A DNA stretch of 64,000 nucleotides from CAYPHY01 sp964410625 (GTDB lineage Bacteria; Chloroflexota; Anaerolineae; Promineifilales; Promineifilaceae): positions 1-64,000 of the forward strand of contig CAYPHY010000019.1 of assembly GCA_964410625.1 (NCBI GenBank), written 5' to 3'. A program made the translations under genes and the position numbers. Below, piece by piece: positions 1 through 8,903 of this stretch. Position 1 is the stretch's first letter; every line of letters begins with the position of its first letter. Below the pieces are notes generated by a model. The model saw only the letters and a program-made list of their open reading frames with translations, did not search any database and was not told the DNA's origin.

Positions 1-74
<74 letters not shown>

Positions 75-88
75 TCTGACAAAGAATA

Positions 89-117
89 AGTATAGCACCA
101 TGCGGGCCGCATCGCAA
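89..117 (-). promoter_or_regulatory. Promoter of tRNA-Val
   Basis: On the minus strand a TTGCGA -35 box and a TATACT -10 box are 17 bp apart. The -10 box ends about 15 nt before the mature tRNA 5' end. This is a good sigma-70-type match, read by eye. Confidence 0.6.
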
Positions 118-205
118 CAAATTTGCGTTTGCGGCCGCTCACCAACTTGGCGATTTGCCCAACGCCAGATAGCATACGCCCAGATTTTGATTCAGGAGAT
201 AAGCA

Positions 206-832
206 ATGCGACAGAGACAATTGGCGCTTTTAATACTGGTGCTATTCCTATTGACCGGCTGTGACCGTGGCGGGAGCGAGGCATACCAGGAAACCTTCGA
301 TGAAGCGGGTTCCTGGAGTGCCGGAAGTGACTCCTTTTCCACCGGGGAGGTCACCGGTGGCGTATATCGTCTGACTGTGCATGAAAATGACCTGAGTCGC
401 TGGGCTTCGGCCGGTCGCAGCTTTGGCAATGGGGTTTATGAGCTAGAAGCCACGCCGGTGGAGGGGCCGTTGGACAACGGCTACGGCCTGCTCTTCAGGG
501 CCAATCCCGAAGCGGGCAACTTTTATCTTTTCAAAGTCTCGGCCGATGGCTATATCTGGATCGGCCGCTATCAGGACGGAGCCGAAGAAACTACCATCGT
601 CTCCAGTCACTGGTTTGACTCTTCGGCCGTGCAGACCGGCCTCAACGTCACCAACCGCCTGCGAGTCGTGGCCGAAGCAGGCAATATGATATTTTATGTC
701 AATGACCAGGAAGTCGGCCGTGTTACTGACTCTACCTTTAGCAGTGGCGATGTTGGCGTGCTGGTACAAACCTTAGGCGGCGGCGGCGTGACTGTCGAAT
801 TTGATAACCTCCGTGTCCAACCCTTGCCGTAA
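206..832 (+). CDS. Secreted lipoprotein with a LamG/DUF1080-like domain
   Basis: A 208-residue protein. The first 19 residues form a type II signal peptide ending in the lipobox LTGC with Cys19, so the mature protein should be lipid-anchored outside the membrane. The rest is predicted all-beta and resembles the concanavalin-like jelly roll of DUF1080/LamG proteins (for example GYGLLFR near residue 92 and VEFDNLRV at the end). Such domains usually bind or cleave glycans, but I see no catalytic residues that decide this. AGGAGA lies a few bases upstream of the ATG. It stands alone between tRNA-Val and the dehydrogenase genes. Confidence 0.75.
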   Translation: MRQRQLALLILVLFLLTGCDRGGSEAYQETFDEAGSWSAGSDSFSTGEVTGGVYRLTVHENDLSRWASAGRSFGNGVYELEATPVEGPLDNGYGLLFRANPEAGNFYLFKVSADGYIWIGRYQDGAEETTIVSSHWFDSSAVQTGLNVTNRLRVVAEAGNMIFYVNDQEVGRVTDSTFSSGDVGVLVQTLGGGGVTVEFDNLRVQPLP

Positions 833-1161
833 CTCGCCTAAGCTTTACATAATTTGACAAAAACCCTTAAAAATTGGGGATAAACCCCAAGATATAATAT
901 AATTCCAATAACCCACTGTTATCCTGAGTAGTGGATAACTGAACCGCCTGGCCTGCGATTACCCACTTGAATCAGCAGGCTTTTACAAAAGTCGCACTGA
1001 TAAGGGGCTGCCGCGTTGAGCCGCCATGTTTTGTGCGTCATTCCGAAAACAGACGCTTTGCCATCCACCTGGTTAGCCTGGTGAATTTTCACGCGCAACC
1101 AATGGAATCCCAACGCTTAAAAAGGGATAATCTGGCAAGCACTTAGCATTGGGGACAAGAT
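833..1161. other. Intergenic region with a short hairpin
   Basis: No convincing gene. A small hairpin, TTGGGG-N5-CCCCAA, lies at 874-890, followed by an AT-rich TATAAT (893-898) that could serve as a -10 box for the E1 gene. A 64-codon antisense frame at 919-1113 has no recognisable similarity. Confidence 0.4.
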
Positions 1162-3642
1162 ATGCTTGACATAAAATCAAATGCGCAATCCAAACAAAGC
1201 ACACAAACCACACAAACGACCCAACAAGACCACTTTTTGAAGGGACAACTCTATATCAGCACCGCCGAAATACTGCGCGACTATAGCCTGGCCGTACAAA
1301 GTCGGCAGGCCAGCCTCATCGGCCGCCGCGAAGTGCTCAGCGGCCGCGCCAAATTCGGCATCTTTGGGGATGGCAAAGAGATCGCCCAAATCGCCCTGGC
1401 CAAGGCGTTCCGCAAAGGGGACTGGCGCTCCGGGTACTACCGCGATCAAACCTTGATGTTTGCGCTGGGCGTTGCCGACATTCAACAATTCTTCGCCCAG
1501 CTTTATGCCGATACCGACCTCGCCAACGACCCCCACTCCGGCGGCCGACAAATGAACTCCCACTTTGCCTCGCGCAGCCTGCGCGAAGATGGCTCCTGGC
1601 GCGATCTGACCAAAATGTACAACACCTCAGCTGATCTCTCCCCCACCGGTGCTCAAATGCCGCGCCTGGTCGGCCTGGGCTACGCTTCGCGCCTCTACCG
1701 CGAGCTAGAAGAGCTACAACAACTAACCCAATTCTCCAACCACGGAGAGGAGATCGCCTTCGGGACGATTGGCAACGCCTCCTGTGCCGAAGGGGTGTTC
1801 TGGGAAGCGCTCAACGCCATTGGCGTGTTGCAAGCCCCCGTCGTCTTGTCCATTTGGGATGATGGCTACGGTATTTCCGTCCCCAATGAGCATCAACTGG
1901 CAAAAGAGAGCCTTTCTGACCTGCTAGAGGGGTTCCGGCGCACACCAGGCTCCAACCGCGGTTTCGACATCTACACCGTTCCCGGTTGGGACTACTATAC
2001 ATTGGTGGAAACGTACGCTCGTGCCGCCCACAATGCCCGCTACGACCATACTCCGGCCATCATCCATGTCATCGAGATGACCCAGCCCCAAGGCCACTCC
2101 ACCTCCGGTAGCCACGAACGCTACAAGACGGCCGAGCGCCTGCAATGGGAAACCGACCACGACCCCAACTTAAAAATGCGCGAATGGATCATCGCTCAAC
2201 GTATCGCCCAGGCAGGTGAACTGGATCAGATTGAGCGCAACGCCAAGAAGCTGGTCGAAAACATCCGCATGAAAGCCTGGAAAGCCTATAGCCGGCCGAT
2301 CGTGCGCGAACGACAAGAAGCGGCCGACTTGATGGAGGCCATCGAAAAAACCTCATCGCGCCGTGAAGAGATCGCTGCCATCCGTCATGCGTTGCTGGAT
2401 AAACCAACACCCTTCCGCCGCGACATCCTTGCCGCTGTGCGCGATGTGTTGATTGCTGTTCGTGATGAAGCCCAACCAGAAAACAGCGCCATCAGCCGCC
2501 TGGTTCAGTGGAAAGAATCGCTCAAGCAAACCCACAGCGAACGGTATGGCGCCTATCTCTACAGCCAATCCAGGGAGTCAGCCCTCAATGTCCGCGAAGT
2601 CAAGGCTGTCTACCGGCCGGACGCGCCGCTTGTCCCTGGCGCACAAATCTTGACCGCTTGTTTCGACGCCATGCTCGCCCGCGATCCAAGAGTCATTGGC
2701 TTTGGTGAAGATGTTGGCTTATTAGGTGGCGTCAACCAGACCTGGGCAGGTCTCCAGGAAAAGTATGGCCCTCTGCGCGTCTCCGACACCGGCATCCGCG
2801 AGGCCACCATCGTCGGGCAGGCAATTGGCCTGGCTTTGCGTGGCTTGCGGCCGATTGCCGAAATCCAATACCTCGATTACCTGCTCTATGCCATCCAAAC
2901 CCTTTCCGACGATCTCGCCTCGCTCCATTGGCGCACGGCCGGAGGGCAAAAAGCGCCGGTGATCATCAGCACCCGTGGTCATCGCCTGGAAGGCATTTGG
3001 CACGCCGGCTCACCAATGGCTGGGGCGATCCACCTCTTGCGCGGAATGCACATCCTCGTTCCGCGCAACATGACCCAGGCCGCTGGCTTCTATAACACCC
3101 TGTTGCTCGGCGACGAGCCAGGACTGGTAGTAGAGGTATTGAATGGTTATCGGCTGAAGGAACGGATGCTATCTAATATCGGTCAATTTACGGTTCCCCT
3201 CGGCGTGCCAGAGGTATTGCGCCCTGGCGATGATGTCACCGTCGTCACTTATGGTGCCTGTTGTCGCATCGCGCTGGAAGCGGCCGAGCTGCTGGCAGAG
3301 GTCGGCATCGAGACAGAAGTGATTGATGTCCAATCCCTCCTCCCCTTCGACCGCCACCACAAAATTGTCGAGTCGCTGAAGAAAACTAGCCGTGTTCTCT
3401 TCCTCGACGAAGACGTTCCCGGCGGCACAACGGCGTATATGATGCAAGAAGTGATCGAAAAGCAAGGCGGTTTCTATTGGCTGGACGCCGAACCCCGTAC
3501 CCTCTCGGCCAAGCCCCACCGGCCGTCCTATGGCTCCGATGGCAGCTACTTCTCCAAGCCCAATGTCGAAGACGTCTTTGAAACCGTCTACGACATCATG
3601 AACGAAGCCGACCCGGCCGCTTATCCGCTGTTTTTCAAATAA
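1162..3642 (+). CDS. Fused E1 alpha-beta subunit of a 2-oxoacid dehydrogenase
   Basis: An 826-residue thiamine-diphosphate enzyme joining E1 alpha (about residues 40-400) and E1 beta (about 490-826) in one chain. E1 decarboxylates a 2-oxoacid and passes the acyl group to the lipoyl domain of E2. The ThDP motif begins at GNASCAEG (about residue 204) and ends at IWDDGYGIS (about 232), the form typical of fused enzymes. The beta half shows FGEDVGLLGG and REATIVGQAIG. Substrate (pyruvate or branched-chain 2-oxoacid) cannot be told from sequence. E2 follows 127 bp downstream on the same strand, so they probably act in one complex. No E3 (dihydrolipoamide dehydrogenase) is in the window. GGGGAC precedes the ATG. 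Confidence 0.92.
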   Translation: MLDIKSNAQSKQSTQTTQTTQQDHFLKGQLYISTAEILRDYSLAVQSRQASLIGRREVLSGRAKFGIFGDGKEIAQIALAKAFRKGDWRSGYYRDQTLMFALGVADIQQFFAQLYADTDLANDPHSGGRQMNSHFASRSLREDGSWRDLTKMYNTSADLSPTGAQMPRLVGLGYASRLYRELEELQQLTQFSNHGEEIAFGTIGNASCAEGVFWEALNAIGVLQAPVVLSIWDDGYGISVPNEHQLAKESLSDLLEGFRRTPGSNRGFDIYTVPGWDYYTLVETYARAAHNARYDHTPAIIHVIEMTQPQGHSTSGSHERYKTAERLQWETDHDPNLKMREWIIAQRIAQAGELDQIERNAKKLVENIRMKAWKAYSRPIVRERQEAADLMEAIEKTSSRREEIAAIRHALLDKPTPFRRDILAAVRDVLIAVRDEAQPENSAISRLVQWKESLKQTHSERYGAYLYSQSRESALNVREVKAVYRPDAPLVPGAQILTACFDAMLARDPRVIGFGEDVGLLGGVNQTWAGLQEKYGPLRVSDTGIREATIVGQAIGLALRGLRPIAEIQYLDYLLYAIQTLSDDLASLHWRTAGGQKAPVIISTRGHRLEGIWHAGSPMAGAIHLLRGMHILVPRNMTQAAGFYNTLLLGDEPGLVVEVLNGYRLKERMLSNIGQFTVPLGVPEVLRPGDDVTVVTYGACCRIALEAAELLAEVGIETEVIDVQSLLPFDRHHKIVESLKKTSRVLFLDEDVPGGTTAYMMQEVIEKQGGFYWLDAEPRTLSAKPHRPSYGSDGSYFSKPNVEDVFETVYDIMNEADPAAYPLFFK

Positions 3643-3643
3643 G

Positions 3644-3755
3644 TAGGACTTACCATTTTCGACACGAATGGCACGAATAACACGAATTCTACCTTCTAAC
3701 TTTCGTGAAATTCGTGTTATTCGTGTCAAAAATTTCTAAACCATATAAGTTCTGA
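3644..3755. repeat. CACGAAT-word hairpin element, copy 1
   Basis: An element starting immediately after the E1 stop codon. CACGAAT words on the left (3661-3690) are answered by ATTCGTG words on the right (3703-3727), giving a long imperfect hairpin. The ends, TAGGACTTACC and ATAAGTTCTGA, are imperfect inverted repeats. Related copies are at about 9409, 18995, 22104, 33110 and 44634. Confidence 0.8.
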
Positions 3756-3769
3756 TAAGGTGTAGTTGA

Positions 3770-5116
3770 ATGGCAACCAAGATAATTCTGCCAGAAATGG
3801 GCGAAGGTGTGATTGAAGGGACCCTCTCTCGATGGCTGGTGAAAGAAGGGGATCAGGTCGAAGAATTTGATCCCATCGCTGAAGTAGAAACGGATAAAGT
3901 TACCACGGAGACCACCACCGACCGGGGCGGTACAATCCTCAAGCTCTGTGTGGCCGAAGGGGAAGTCGTTCCTGTTGGCACTGTCCTGGCCTACATTGGC
4001 GAGCCGGGAGAGGCAGTTGATGGGGAGCAGGGGAGCGGAGGAGCAGGGGAGAAAGAAGAGCATGAGAGATTAGAGAGTGAGGAGGAGCGTGAGCAGTTGG
4101 CAGTGGGCAGTCGGCCGTCTGTAGCTGAGAAAACGGCCGAATCCCAGCAAGCATCAAACGGCACAACAGCGACAGCCATGCGCGAGCCTTCCGCCCCATA
4201 CACCGGCCGCATCAGCCCCGTCGTCGGCCGCATCGCCGCCGAACACAACGTTGATCTCAACCGCGTGCCCGGGACCGGACGCGACGGCCGCATCACCAAA
4301 AAAGACATCCTCGCCTACATCGAACAACTCGACCAACAACCAGAAAGCAAAGTCGAGACACCTTCCGTCGAATTCCCGTCGATAAGCGAGATACACACTC
4401 CGCGGTCCACTCACCACTCGCCACTAGCCACTAGCCACTCGCCCGGCGAGACCCTCCCCCTAACCAACATCCGCCGCTCCATCGCCGAACACATGGTACG
4501 CAGCAAGCACACCAGCCCCCATGTGACGACGATATTTGAGATCGATTTCGCCGCCGTTGCCGCCCACCGCGAAGCCCACAAAGCCCAATTCGCCCGGGAC
4601 GGGGCCAACCTGACCTTCACCGCCTACATCGTCTCCGCCACCGCCCAGGCACTCAAACAACACCCCCTCGTCAACTCCACCTGGAGCGATGAAGGGATTG
4701 TCCTCCGCAAGGAGATCAACATCGGCGTGGCCGCCGCGATAGAAGATGGCCTGATCGTCCCCGTTCTCAAACGCGCCGACGAGCTAAACCTGCTCGGTCT
4801 GGCCCGCGCCGTCAACGATCTCACCCTCCGCGCCCGCAACAAGCAGCTCAAACCGGCCGATGTCCAGGGCGGAACCTTCTCCATCACCAATCACGGCACC
4901 TCCGGCAGCCTGTTCGCCACGCCGATCATCAACCAGCCGCAATGCGGCATCCTTGGCGTAGGGATGATCGAAAAGCGAGTGAAAGTGATCAACGACGCCA
5001 TTGCCATTCGGCCGCTGGCCTATGTCGGCCTCACCTTCGACCACCGCATCTTGGACGGAGCAACGGCCGATGCCTTCGTCAGTACCATCAAAGAGATCGT
5101 CGAAAACTGGCACTAA
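3770..5116 (+). CDS. Dihydrolipoamide acyltransferase (E2) of a 2-oxoacid dehydrogenase complex
   Basis: A 448-residue E2 that moves the acyl group from its lipoyl arm to CoA and forms the core of the complex. Domains in order: lipoyl domain 1-80 with the lipoylated Lys43 in ETDKV; linker about 81-140; peripheral-subunit-binding domain about 142-185 (RISPVVGRIA, RVPGTGRDGRITKKD); second linker about 187-226; catalytic domain to the end with DHRILDG (about 423-429). Both linkers are built from repeat words also found between genes elsewhere in the window (4020-4110 and 4389-4443), so repeats seem to have been taken into the coding frame where length is tolerated. It follows the E1 fusion. Confidence 0.93.
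   Translation: MATKIILPEMGEGVIEGTLSRWLVKEGDQVEEFDPIAEVETDKVTTETTTDRGGTILKLCVAEGEVVPVGTVLAYIGEPGEAVDGEQGSGGAGEKEEHERLESEEEREQLAVGSRPSVAEKTAESQQASNGTTATAMREPSAPYTGRISPVVGRIAAEHNVDLNRVPGTGRDGRITKKDILAYIEQLDQQPESKVETPSVEFPSISEIHTPRSTHHSPLATSHSPGETLPLTNIRRSIAEHMVRSKHTSPHVTTIFEIDFAAVAAHREAHKAQFARDGANLTFTAYIVSATAQALKQHPLVNSTWSDEGIVLRKEINIGVAAAIEDGLIVPVLKRADELNLLGLARAVNDLTLRARNKQLKPADVQGGTFSITNHGTSGSLFATPIINQPQCGILGVGMIEKRVKVINDAIAIRPLAYVGLTFDHRILDGATADAFVSTIKEIVENWH
4020..4110. repeat. Purine-rich word repeat inside the E2 linker
   Basis: Degenerate GGGGAGC/GAGGAGC/GAGAGATTAGAG words running into CAGTTGGCAGTGGGCAG. The complementary strand matches the CTCC/CTCTAATCTCC and CTGCC words at 10404-10482 and 13560-13698. 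It is translated in frame as a Glu/Gly-rich linker. Confidence 0.65.
4389..4443. repeat. CCACT-word repeat inside the second E2 linker
   Basis: Tandem-like words CACTCACCACTCGCCACTAG and CCACTAGCCACTCGCC, of the same kind as the intergenic run at 59045-59095. Translated in frame as a His/Ser/Thr-rich linker just before the catalytic domain. Confidence 0.65.
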
Positions 5117-5125
5117 ACATCTTAA

Positions 5126-5908
5126 ATGGACATTGAAACAATTCGCAACCTGTTTGACCGCGAACAACGAATTGAGGTTGAATATCCCGACATGCGCAAA
5201 GATGCCTGGCCCCATCTTGTCCGCTTTGTCCGTCCCGCCCCTGGCATGAGCGTTGTCCTCTATAGCCACCTCGACGAGGCCAACGCCGACCGTGTCATTG
5301 AAGAGCAAATCGCTTACTTTCGAGGATTGAACCAGCGCTTCGAGTGGAAACTTTACGAGCACGACACCCCACCGGACCTGCGCGAACGCCTGCTCCAACA
5401 TGGATTTGAGGCCCAAGAACCGGATGCCGTCATGGTGCTAGACCTACAAGAAGCACCAGATGGGCTATTAGATCCGGTCACGGCCGATGTTCGCCGCATC
5501 ACCCACTCCGACCAACTGCCCGATGCCATCCAAATCCTGGGGCAGGTCTGGGGAGGCGACTTTAATTGGGTCACCGAACGACACGGCGACTACTTAAACT
5601 TGCCCGACTACTTCAGCTCCTACATAGCCTATGTAGACAACCAACCAGCTTGCGTAGGTTGGACCTTCTTCCACCCCAATAGCCAGTTTGCCAGCTTATG
5701 GGGTGGTTCAACCGTAGCGGATTTTCGCGGCCGAGGGCTCTACACGGCCGTCCTCGCCGCCCGCGCCCAGGAAGCCATCCAGCGTGGCTACCGCTTTATG
5801 ACCATTGACGCCAGCCCAATGAGCCGGCCGATTGTCGCCAAACACGGCTTTCGCTTGTTGACCTATGCTCATGATTGTGAATGGGTTGGAGCACAAGAGG
5901 CAACCTAG
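5126..5908 (+). CDS. GNAT family N-acetyltransferase
   Basis: A 260-residue protein with a C-terminal GNAT fold. The acetyl-CoA motif A is VADFRGRGLYTAVLAARAQE (about 194-213), followed by a beta strand and MSRPIVAKHGFR, typical of the GNAT C-terminus. The N-terminal 120 residues look like a second, degenerate GNAT-type half. The acceptor is unknown. The start lies 9 nt after the E2 stop, suggesting cotranscription, and the next gene starts directly after its stop. Confidence 0.8.
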   Translation: MDIETIRNLFDREQRIEVEYPDMRKDAWPHLVRFVRPAPGMSVVLYSHLDEANADRVIEEQIAYFRGLNQRFEWKLYEHDTPPDLRERLLQHGFEAQEPDAVMVLDLQEAPDGLLDPVTADVRRITHSDQLPDAIQILGQVWGGDFNWVTERHGDYLNLPDYFSSYIAYVDNQPACVGWTFFHPNSQFASLWGGSTVADFRGRGLYTAVLAARAQEAIQRGYRFMTIDASPMSRPIVAKHGFRLLTYAHDCEWVGAQEAT

Positions 5909-5909
5909 G

Positions 5910-6503
5910 ATGAATGGTAAACGGTTCCAATGGCTTCTCTTTATCACCCTTATTGCTGCTGGAGTTTGCAGCTTTATCGGCATCCGATTTTCATTGCCAC
6001 CATTTAACTTTCTCGCGCTCATCCTCCTCGGCATCACATCATTACTGGCTGGCATCCAAGTCGTGGTAAAAAAAGAAGCGTTTTTCTTGCCTAGAGGTGA
6101 ACGCGCCTCGCGCCGCCGCTCAGAACTTTATTCCGGTCTGGCCGCGCAATTATGGGGTATCATCTTTATCCTCTTTGGGCTTGGGTTGCTGCTCGGTGGC
6201 GCGGCCGCCCTCTTCATCCCCGAACAAGCACAGGCAACCGTTGACCGGCTGTTTGACTCGGCCGCCGGTTGGGGAATCCTGCTGATCGTGCTCGGTGTGT
6301 TGGCCGGGCTTTATGGGCTGACACGCCTGCTGTCCGGGGCAGCGGCCGTTAGCCGCCGCATGGTATGGCGCAATGCAGGTTATCGTCTGCTTGGCGGCTT
6401 TCTGCTCTTGCTTGGCATAGCCCTGGTCGCTGTAGGCGTTCTGCTCCTGACCTCGCCCGAAACGCTTGTCGAATTTCTTATGCGGCTATTTGGTATCCCC
6501 TAA
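5910..6503 (+). CDS. Integral membrane protein of unknown function
   Basis: A 197-residue protein with about five hydrophobic segments (near residues 8-27, 31-50, 77-107, 117-140 and 160-185). I do not recognise a family. I start it at the ATG at 5910, with AGAGG 9 nt upstream and a one-base gap after the acetyltransferase stop. An ATG 45 nt upstream lies inside the previous gene. It is probably the last gene of the E1-E2-acetyltransferase run. Confidence 0.7.
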   Translation: MNGKRFQWLLFITLIAAGVCSFIGIRFSLPPFNFLALILLGITSLLAGIQVVVKKEAFFLPRGERASRRRSELYSGLAAQLWGIIFILFGLGLLLGGAAALFIPEQAQATVDRLFDSAAGWGILLIVLGVLAGLYGLTRLLSGAAAVSRRMVWRNAGYRLLGGFLLLLGIALVAVGVLLLTSPETLVEFLMRLFGIP

Positions 6504-6510
6504 CAGCAAA

Positions 6511-7146
6511 TCACTCTGTATAAGGCTTAACATAAGCAAACTTCGGCATTTCGTCTGCGTCGGCCGTCTCATAAACCATCTCCACAAAAGAAGCAGGTGC
6601 TGGGTAATCATCAATCACACAAATCGCCGGAATGTGAACCCGGCTCTCCACCCCTACCGGCCTTCCACTTAGCCAAAGCAACAAGAAACAGAGCACATCC
6701 CCATGACTCACCGCTATGGTCGCTTTGCCAGGATGGCGGCGGCGCGTGCGCTCAATGAATTTCTGAGTTCTTGCCAACACATCGAGCGGTGTTTCATAAT
6801 GATCAGGGGTGTCTGTATACAAGTCCCAGTTGCGACCCAGCAACTCAAGCTGCGTCCTCCCATCAAAAGGGGTATACACCTCTTGCAGCAACTTCGAGAC
6901 ACGTAGAGGAGCCTCCGTGTGGCAGGAATGGAGAATCTCCGCCGTTTGCCGCGCACGAAGCATGGGACTACTGTAAATAGCCGCCACCGGTTTATCCGCC
7001 AGCGCCTCGGCCGTTGCCCTGGCCTGCTGCCGGCCGATCTCGCTCAGACGATAACGAGGGAGACGGCCGTAATAGATCGCCTCCGGGTTATAAACCTCCC
7101 CGTGCCGCACAAAAATAACAGATGTAGAAGATAATGATTCAACCAT
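6511..7146 (-). CDS. Histidine phosphatase family protein (phosphoglycerate mutase-like)
   Basis: A 211-residue member of the histidine phosphatase superfamily. The phospho-acceptor motif RHGE is at residues 14-17, and the second catalytic His lies in AVSHGDVL (about 145). Arg residues in YRLSEIGRQQA and MLRARQTAEIL fit the phosphate pocket. The substrate (phosphoglycerate, alpha-ribazole phosphate or other) cannot be assigned. It is convergent with the membrane protein gene, 7 nt between stops, and divergent from the pair at 7203. Confidence 0.85.
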   Translation of the reverse strand: MVESLSSTSVIFVRHGEVYNPEAIYYGRLPRYRLSEIGRQQARATAEALADKPVAAIYSSPMLRARQTAEILHSCHTEAPLRVSKLLQEVYTPFDGRTQLELLGRNWDLYTDTPDHYETPLDVLARTQKFIERTRRRHPGKATIAVSHGDVLCFLLLWLSGRPVGVESRVHIPAICVIDDYPAPASFVEMVYETADADEMPKFAYVKPYTE

Positions 7147-7202
7147 GATATAATAACTGTAGCTGTCTGGTAAAAGACGATAAATTAAAATTAGGTGATG
7201 TT

Positions 7203-7556
7203 ATGTCAATTACATTAGAAGCCATAACCATTCCTGAAAGCGGCCCGTTTAACCTGGAGCTAAAGTTAGCAACCAACATACAGATCACGGCCGAACGAGC
7301 GCGGCGCAAAGTCGGTGTCTATGCCGGTAACTATATCGCGGATTTGCTCTATGGCGAAACACCCGCCTTGATTTGGCAACACGACAAAGCATATTGGCGC
7401 GTACCAATTGCTTTATCAACCCGGTCAAGAGGACGGATAGGGGTTGTCGGTACCATCGACGTTGACGTTGAGACAGGAGAGCTACAGGTCAACGACCAGA
7501 TCATTGAGGAAATTGGAGCAAATGCCGACCGTCTTATTGCCGGTACCTCACTTTGA
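7203..7556 (+). CDS. Conserved hypothetical protein, partner of a C39-like peptidase
   Basis: A 117-residue soluble protein with no signal peptide. I do not recognise the family by name. It has a YWRVPIALS stretch and a VGTIDVDVETGELQVND strand-turn that resembles small alpha/beta domains found next to toxin-like genes in Chloroflexota and cyanobacteria. TATAAT at 7149-7154 could be a -10 box, and AGGTGATG precedes the ATG. The next gene overlaps it by 35 nt, so the two are very likely cotranslated and work together. Confidence 0.65.
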   Translation: MSITLEAITIPESGPFNLELKLATNIQITAERARRKVGVYAGNYIADLLYGETPALIWQHDKAYWRVPIALSTRSRGRIGVVGTIDVDVETGELQVNDQIIEEIGANADRLIAGTSL

Positions 7557-7977
7557 ACAGAGTGACGACGGCACTTGTCTACCAGCTTGTGCAAGAATGG
7601 TCTTGTCATATTGGGGCAACGAACAATCAGAAAGTCGTCTATCAAAGGTGCTACAGACGAGATTGGCTGGCACACCAATCTCCAATGCCAGACATATTCA
7701 GAAGCTTGGCTTCCAGGTTCTTGTTAAGACACTTACCAGAGAGGAACTCGAAACACATTTAACAGAGAAGAAGCCAGTTATCGCCCGTGTTTGGACGGCT
7801 ATGTTTGACTATTGGACGATGGCGACATCACATGTTGTTGTTGTAATCGGTTTCGATAGTGAGAATGTATATATCAACGATCCTTCGCTTTCAATTGGTT
7901 CTCTGCCCATATCCTGGAATGCTTTCCTGGCAGCCTGGGCGGAGTACGATGAAATAGCAGTCATCATCACGAAGTAG
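7522..7977 (+). CDS. C39-like (papain-fold) cysteine peptidase domain protein
   Basis: A 151-residue protein consisting of one peptidase C39-like domain. The catalytic Cys lies in DGTCLPACARMVLSYWG (about residues 16-32), His in SHVVVVIGFD (about 110), and the Asn/Asp in YINDPS. There is no signal peptide or ABC transporter, so it is unlike bacteriocin-processing C39 transporters. I chose the ATG at 7522 because GGAG precedes it and the sequence before it has no domain character. It overlaps the 117-residue gene by 35 nt, suggesting a two-protein module, perhaps toxin and inhibitor (inference). Confidence 0.72.
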   Translation: MPTVLLPVPHFEQSDDGTCLPACARMVLSYWGNEQSESRLSKVLQTRLAGTPISNARHIQKLGFQVLVKTLTREELETHLTEKKPVIARVWTAMFDYWTMATSHVVVVIGFDSENVYINDPSLSIGSLPISWNAFLAAWAEYDEIAVIITK

Positions 7978-7991
7978 TGCTTACTTCTTCC

Positions 7992-8900
7992 TCATAGTGC
8001 CGATTTAACAGCAGGCACGACCCCTTTAGCAAACGCTTCAATCTGCAACCGCTGGTTTCCGGCTACAGGCCAAAAAATGAAGGTGTCTTGCCGGTCGTTG
8101 TGATACCAGTTTAGCAGCTTCTCCACCCACTCCCCGACTGTACCCTTAACATAGTTATCATCCAGACCGGCCGCCTTCGTATCCTCTCGGCCGAGATCCA
8201 ACACCCCCATCAAGTTATACCCGCGTCGCACCTCCGACGGATCACGCCCACTCTGTGCCGCTCCTTCGTCAATCCGCTGATTCACTTCCATCAAACGACT
8301 CGGAGGCACATAGTTGTGGGAGATAAGCAAGCCATCGGCCGCACGGCCAACCAACCGCAACATTCGTGGCCCTGTCGCCCCTACCCAAATCGGAATACGA
8401 TGCGCCGGCGGCGGCCCAAACTTCGCCCCGCGCACCTCATAAAACGCCCCCTTATAACTGAACGACTTACCCGCATTGTCCCACAGGCCGCGAATGATGT
8501 GCAACGCCTCCTCAAAAGCCTGGTACGCTTCCCCCGGCGTGCGGCGCGGCCCGCCAAAGGCAGCGATACCCTCCCACACCCCACCGGCCCCCAGGCCCAC
8601 CTGCACCCGGCCGCCGGTCAACACATCCAACGTCGCCGCCATCTTCGCCAACACCGCCGGCGGCCGCAGCGGCAAACTAAACACATTCGCCCCCACATGC
8701 ACCCGCTCTGTGCGCATACCCAACGCCGTCATCAACGTCCAAGTATCAAACAAGCGCATGTTATAGGGATGGTCCATCAGCGTGATCAGGTCAATCCCGT
8801 TCTCATCCGCAATCTGCGCCCGCCGAAAAGGCTCCTGCGGGTCGGCCGCCGACGGGTCAATACTAATCCCAAACAAAGGAGCAGGTCGATTGTGTTTCAT
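7992..8900 (-). CDS. LLM class flavin-dependent oxidoreductase
   Basis: A 302-residue luciferase-like TIM-barrel monooxygenase/reductase using FMN or F420. Typical family blocks are LFGISIDP at the N-terminus, VHVGANVFSLPLRPPAVLAK (about 67-86), GGRVQVGLGAGG (about 95-106) and IPIWVGATGPRMLRLVGRAADG (split across about 175-196). Substrate and flavin cannot be settled. It lies 3 nt downstream of the thioesterase gene on the same strand, so the two probably form an operon. Confidence 0.87.
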   Translation of the reverse strand: MKHNRPAPLFGISIDPSAADPQEPFRRAQIADENGIDLITLMDHPYNMRLFDTWTLMTALGMRTERVHVGANVFSLPLRPPAVLAKMAATLDVLTGGRVQVGLGAGGVWEGIAAFGGPRRTPGEAYQAFEEALHIIRGLWDNAGKSFSYKGAFYEVRGAKFGPPPAHRIPIWVGATGPRMLRLVGRAADGLLISHNYVPPSRLMEVNQRIDEGAAQSGRDPSEVRRGYNLMGVLDLGREDTKAAGLDDNYVKGTVGEWVEKLLNWYHNDRQDTFIFWPVAGNQRLQIEAFAKGVVPAVKSAL

Positions 8901-8903
8901 AAT

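Noticed and set aside
919..1113. 64-codon minus-strand frame before the E1 gene
   Set aside because: No ribosome-binding site, no similarity that I recognise and no partner. Could be a remnant, but nothing supports it.
4389..4443. Frameshift in E2
   Set aside because: The frame is open across the repeat words, and the catalytic domain downstream is intact in the same frame.
7444..7521. Longer version of the C39-like peptidase from 7444
   Set aside because: The added 26 residues have no domain character and overlap the upstream gene further. The ATG at 7522 has a ribosome-binding site.
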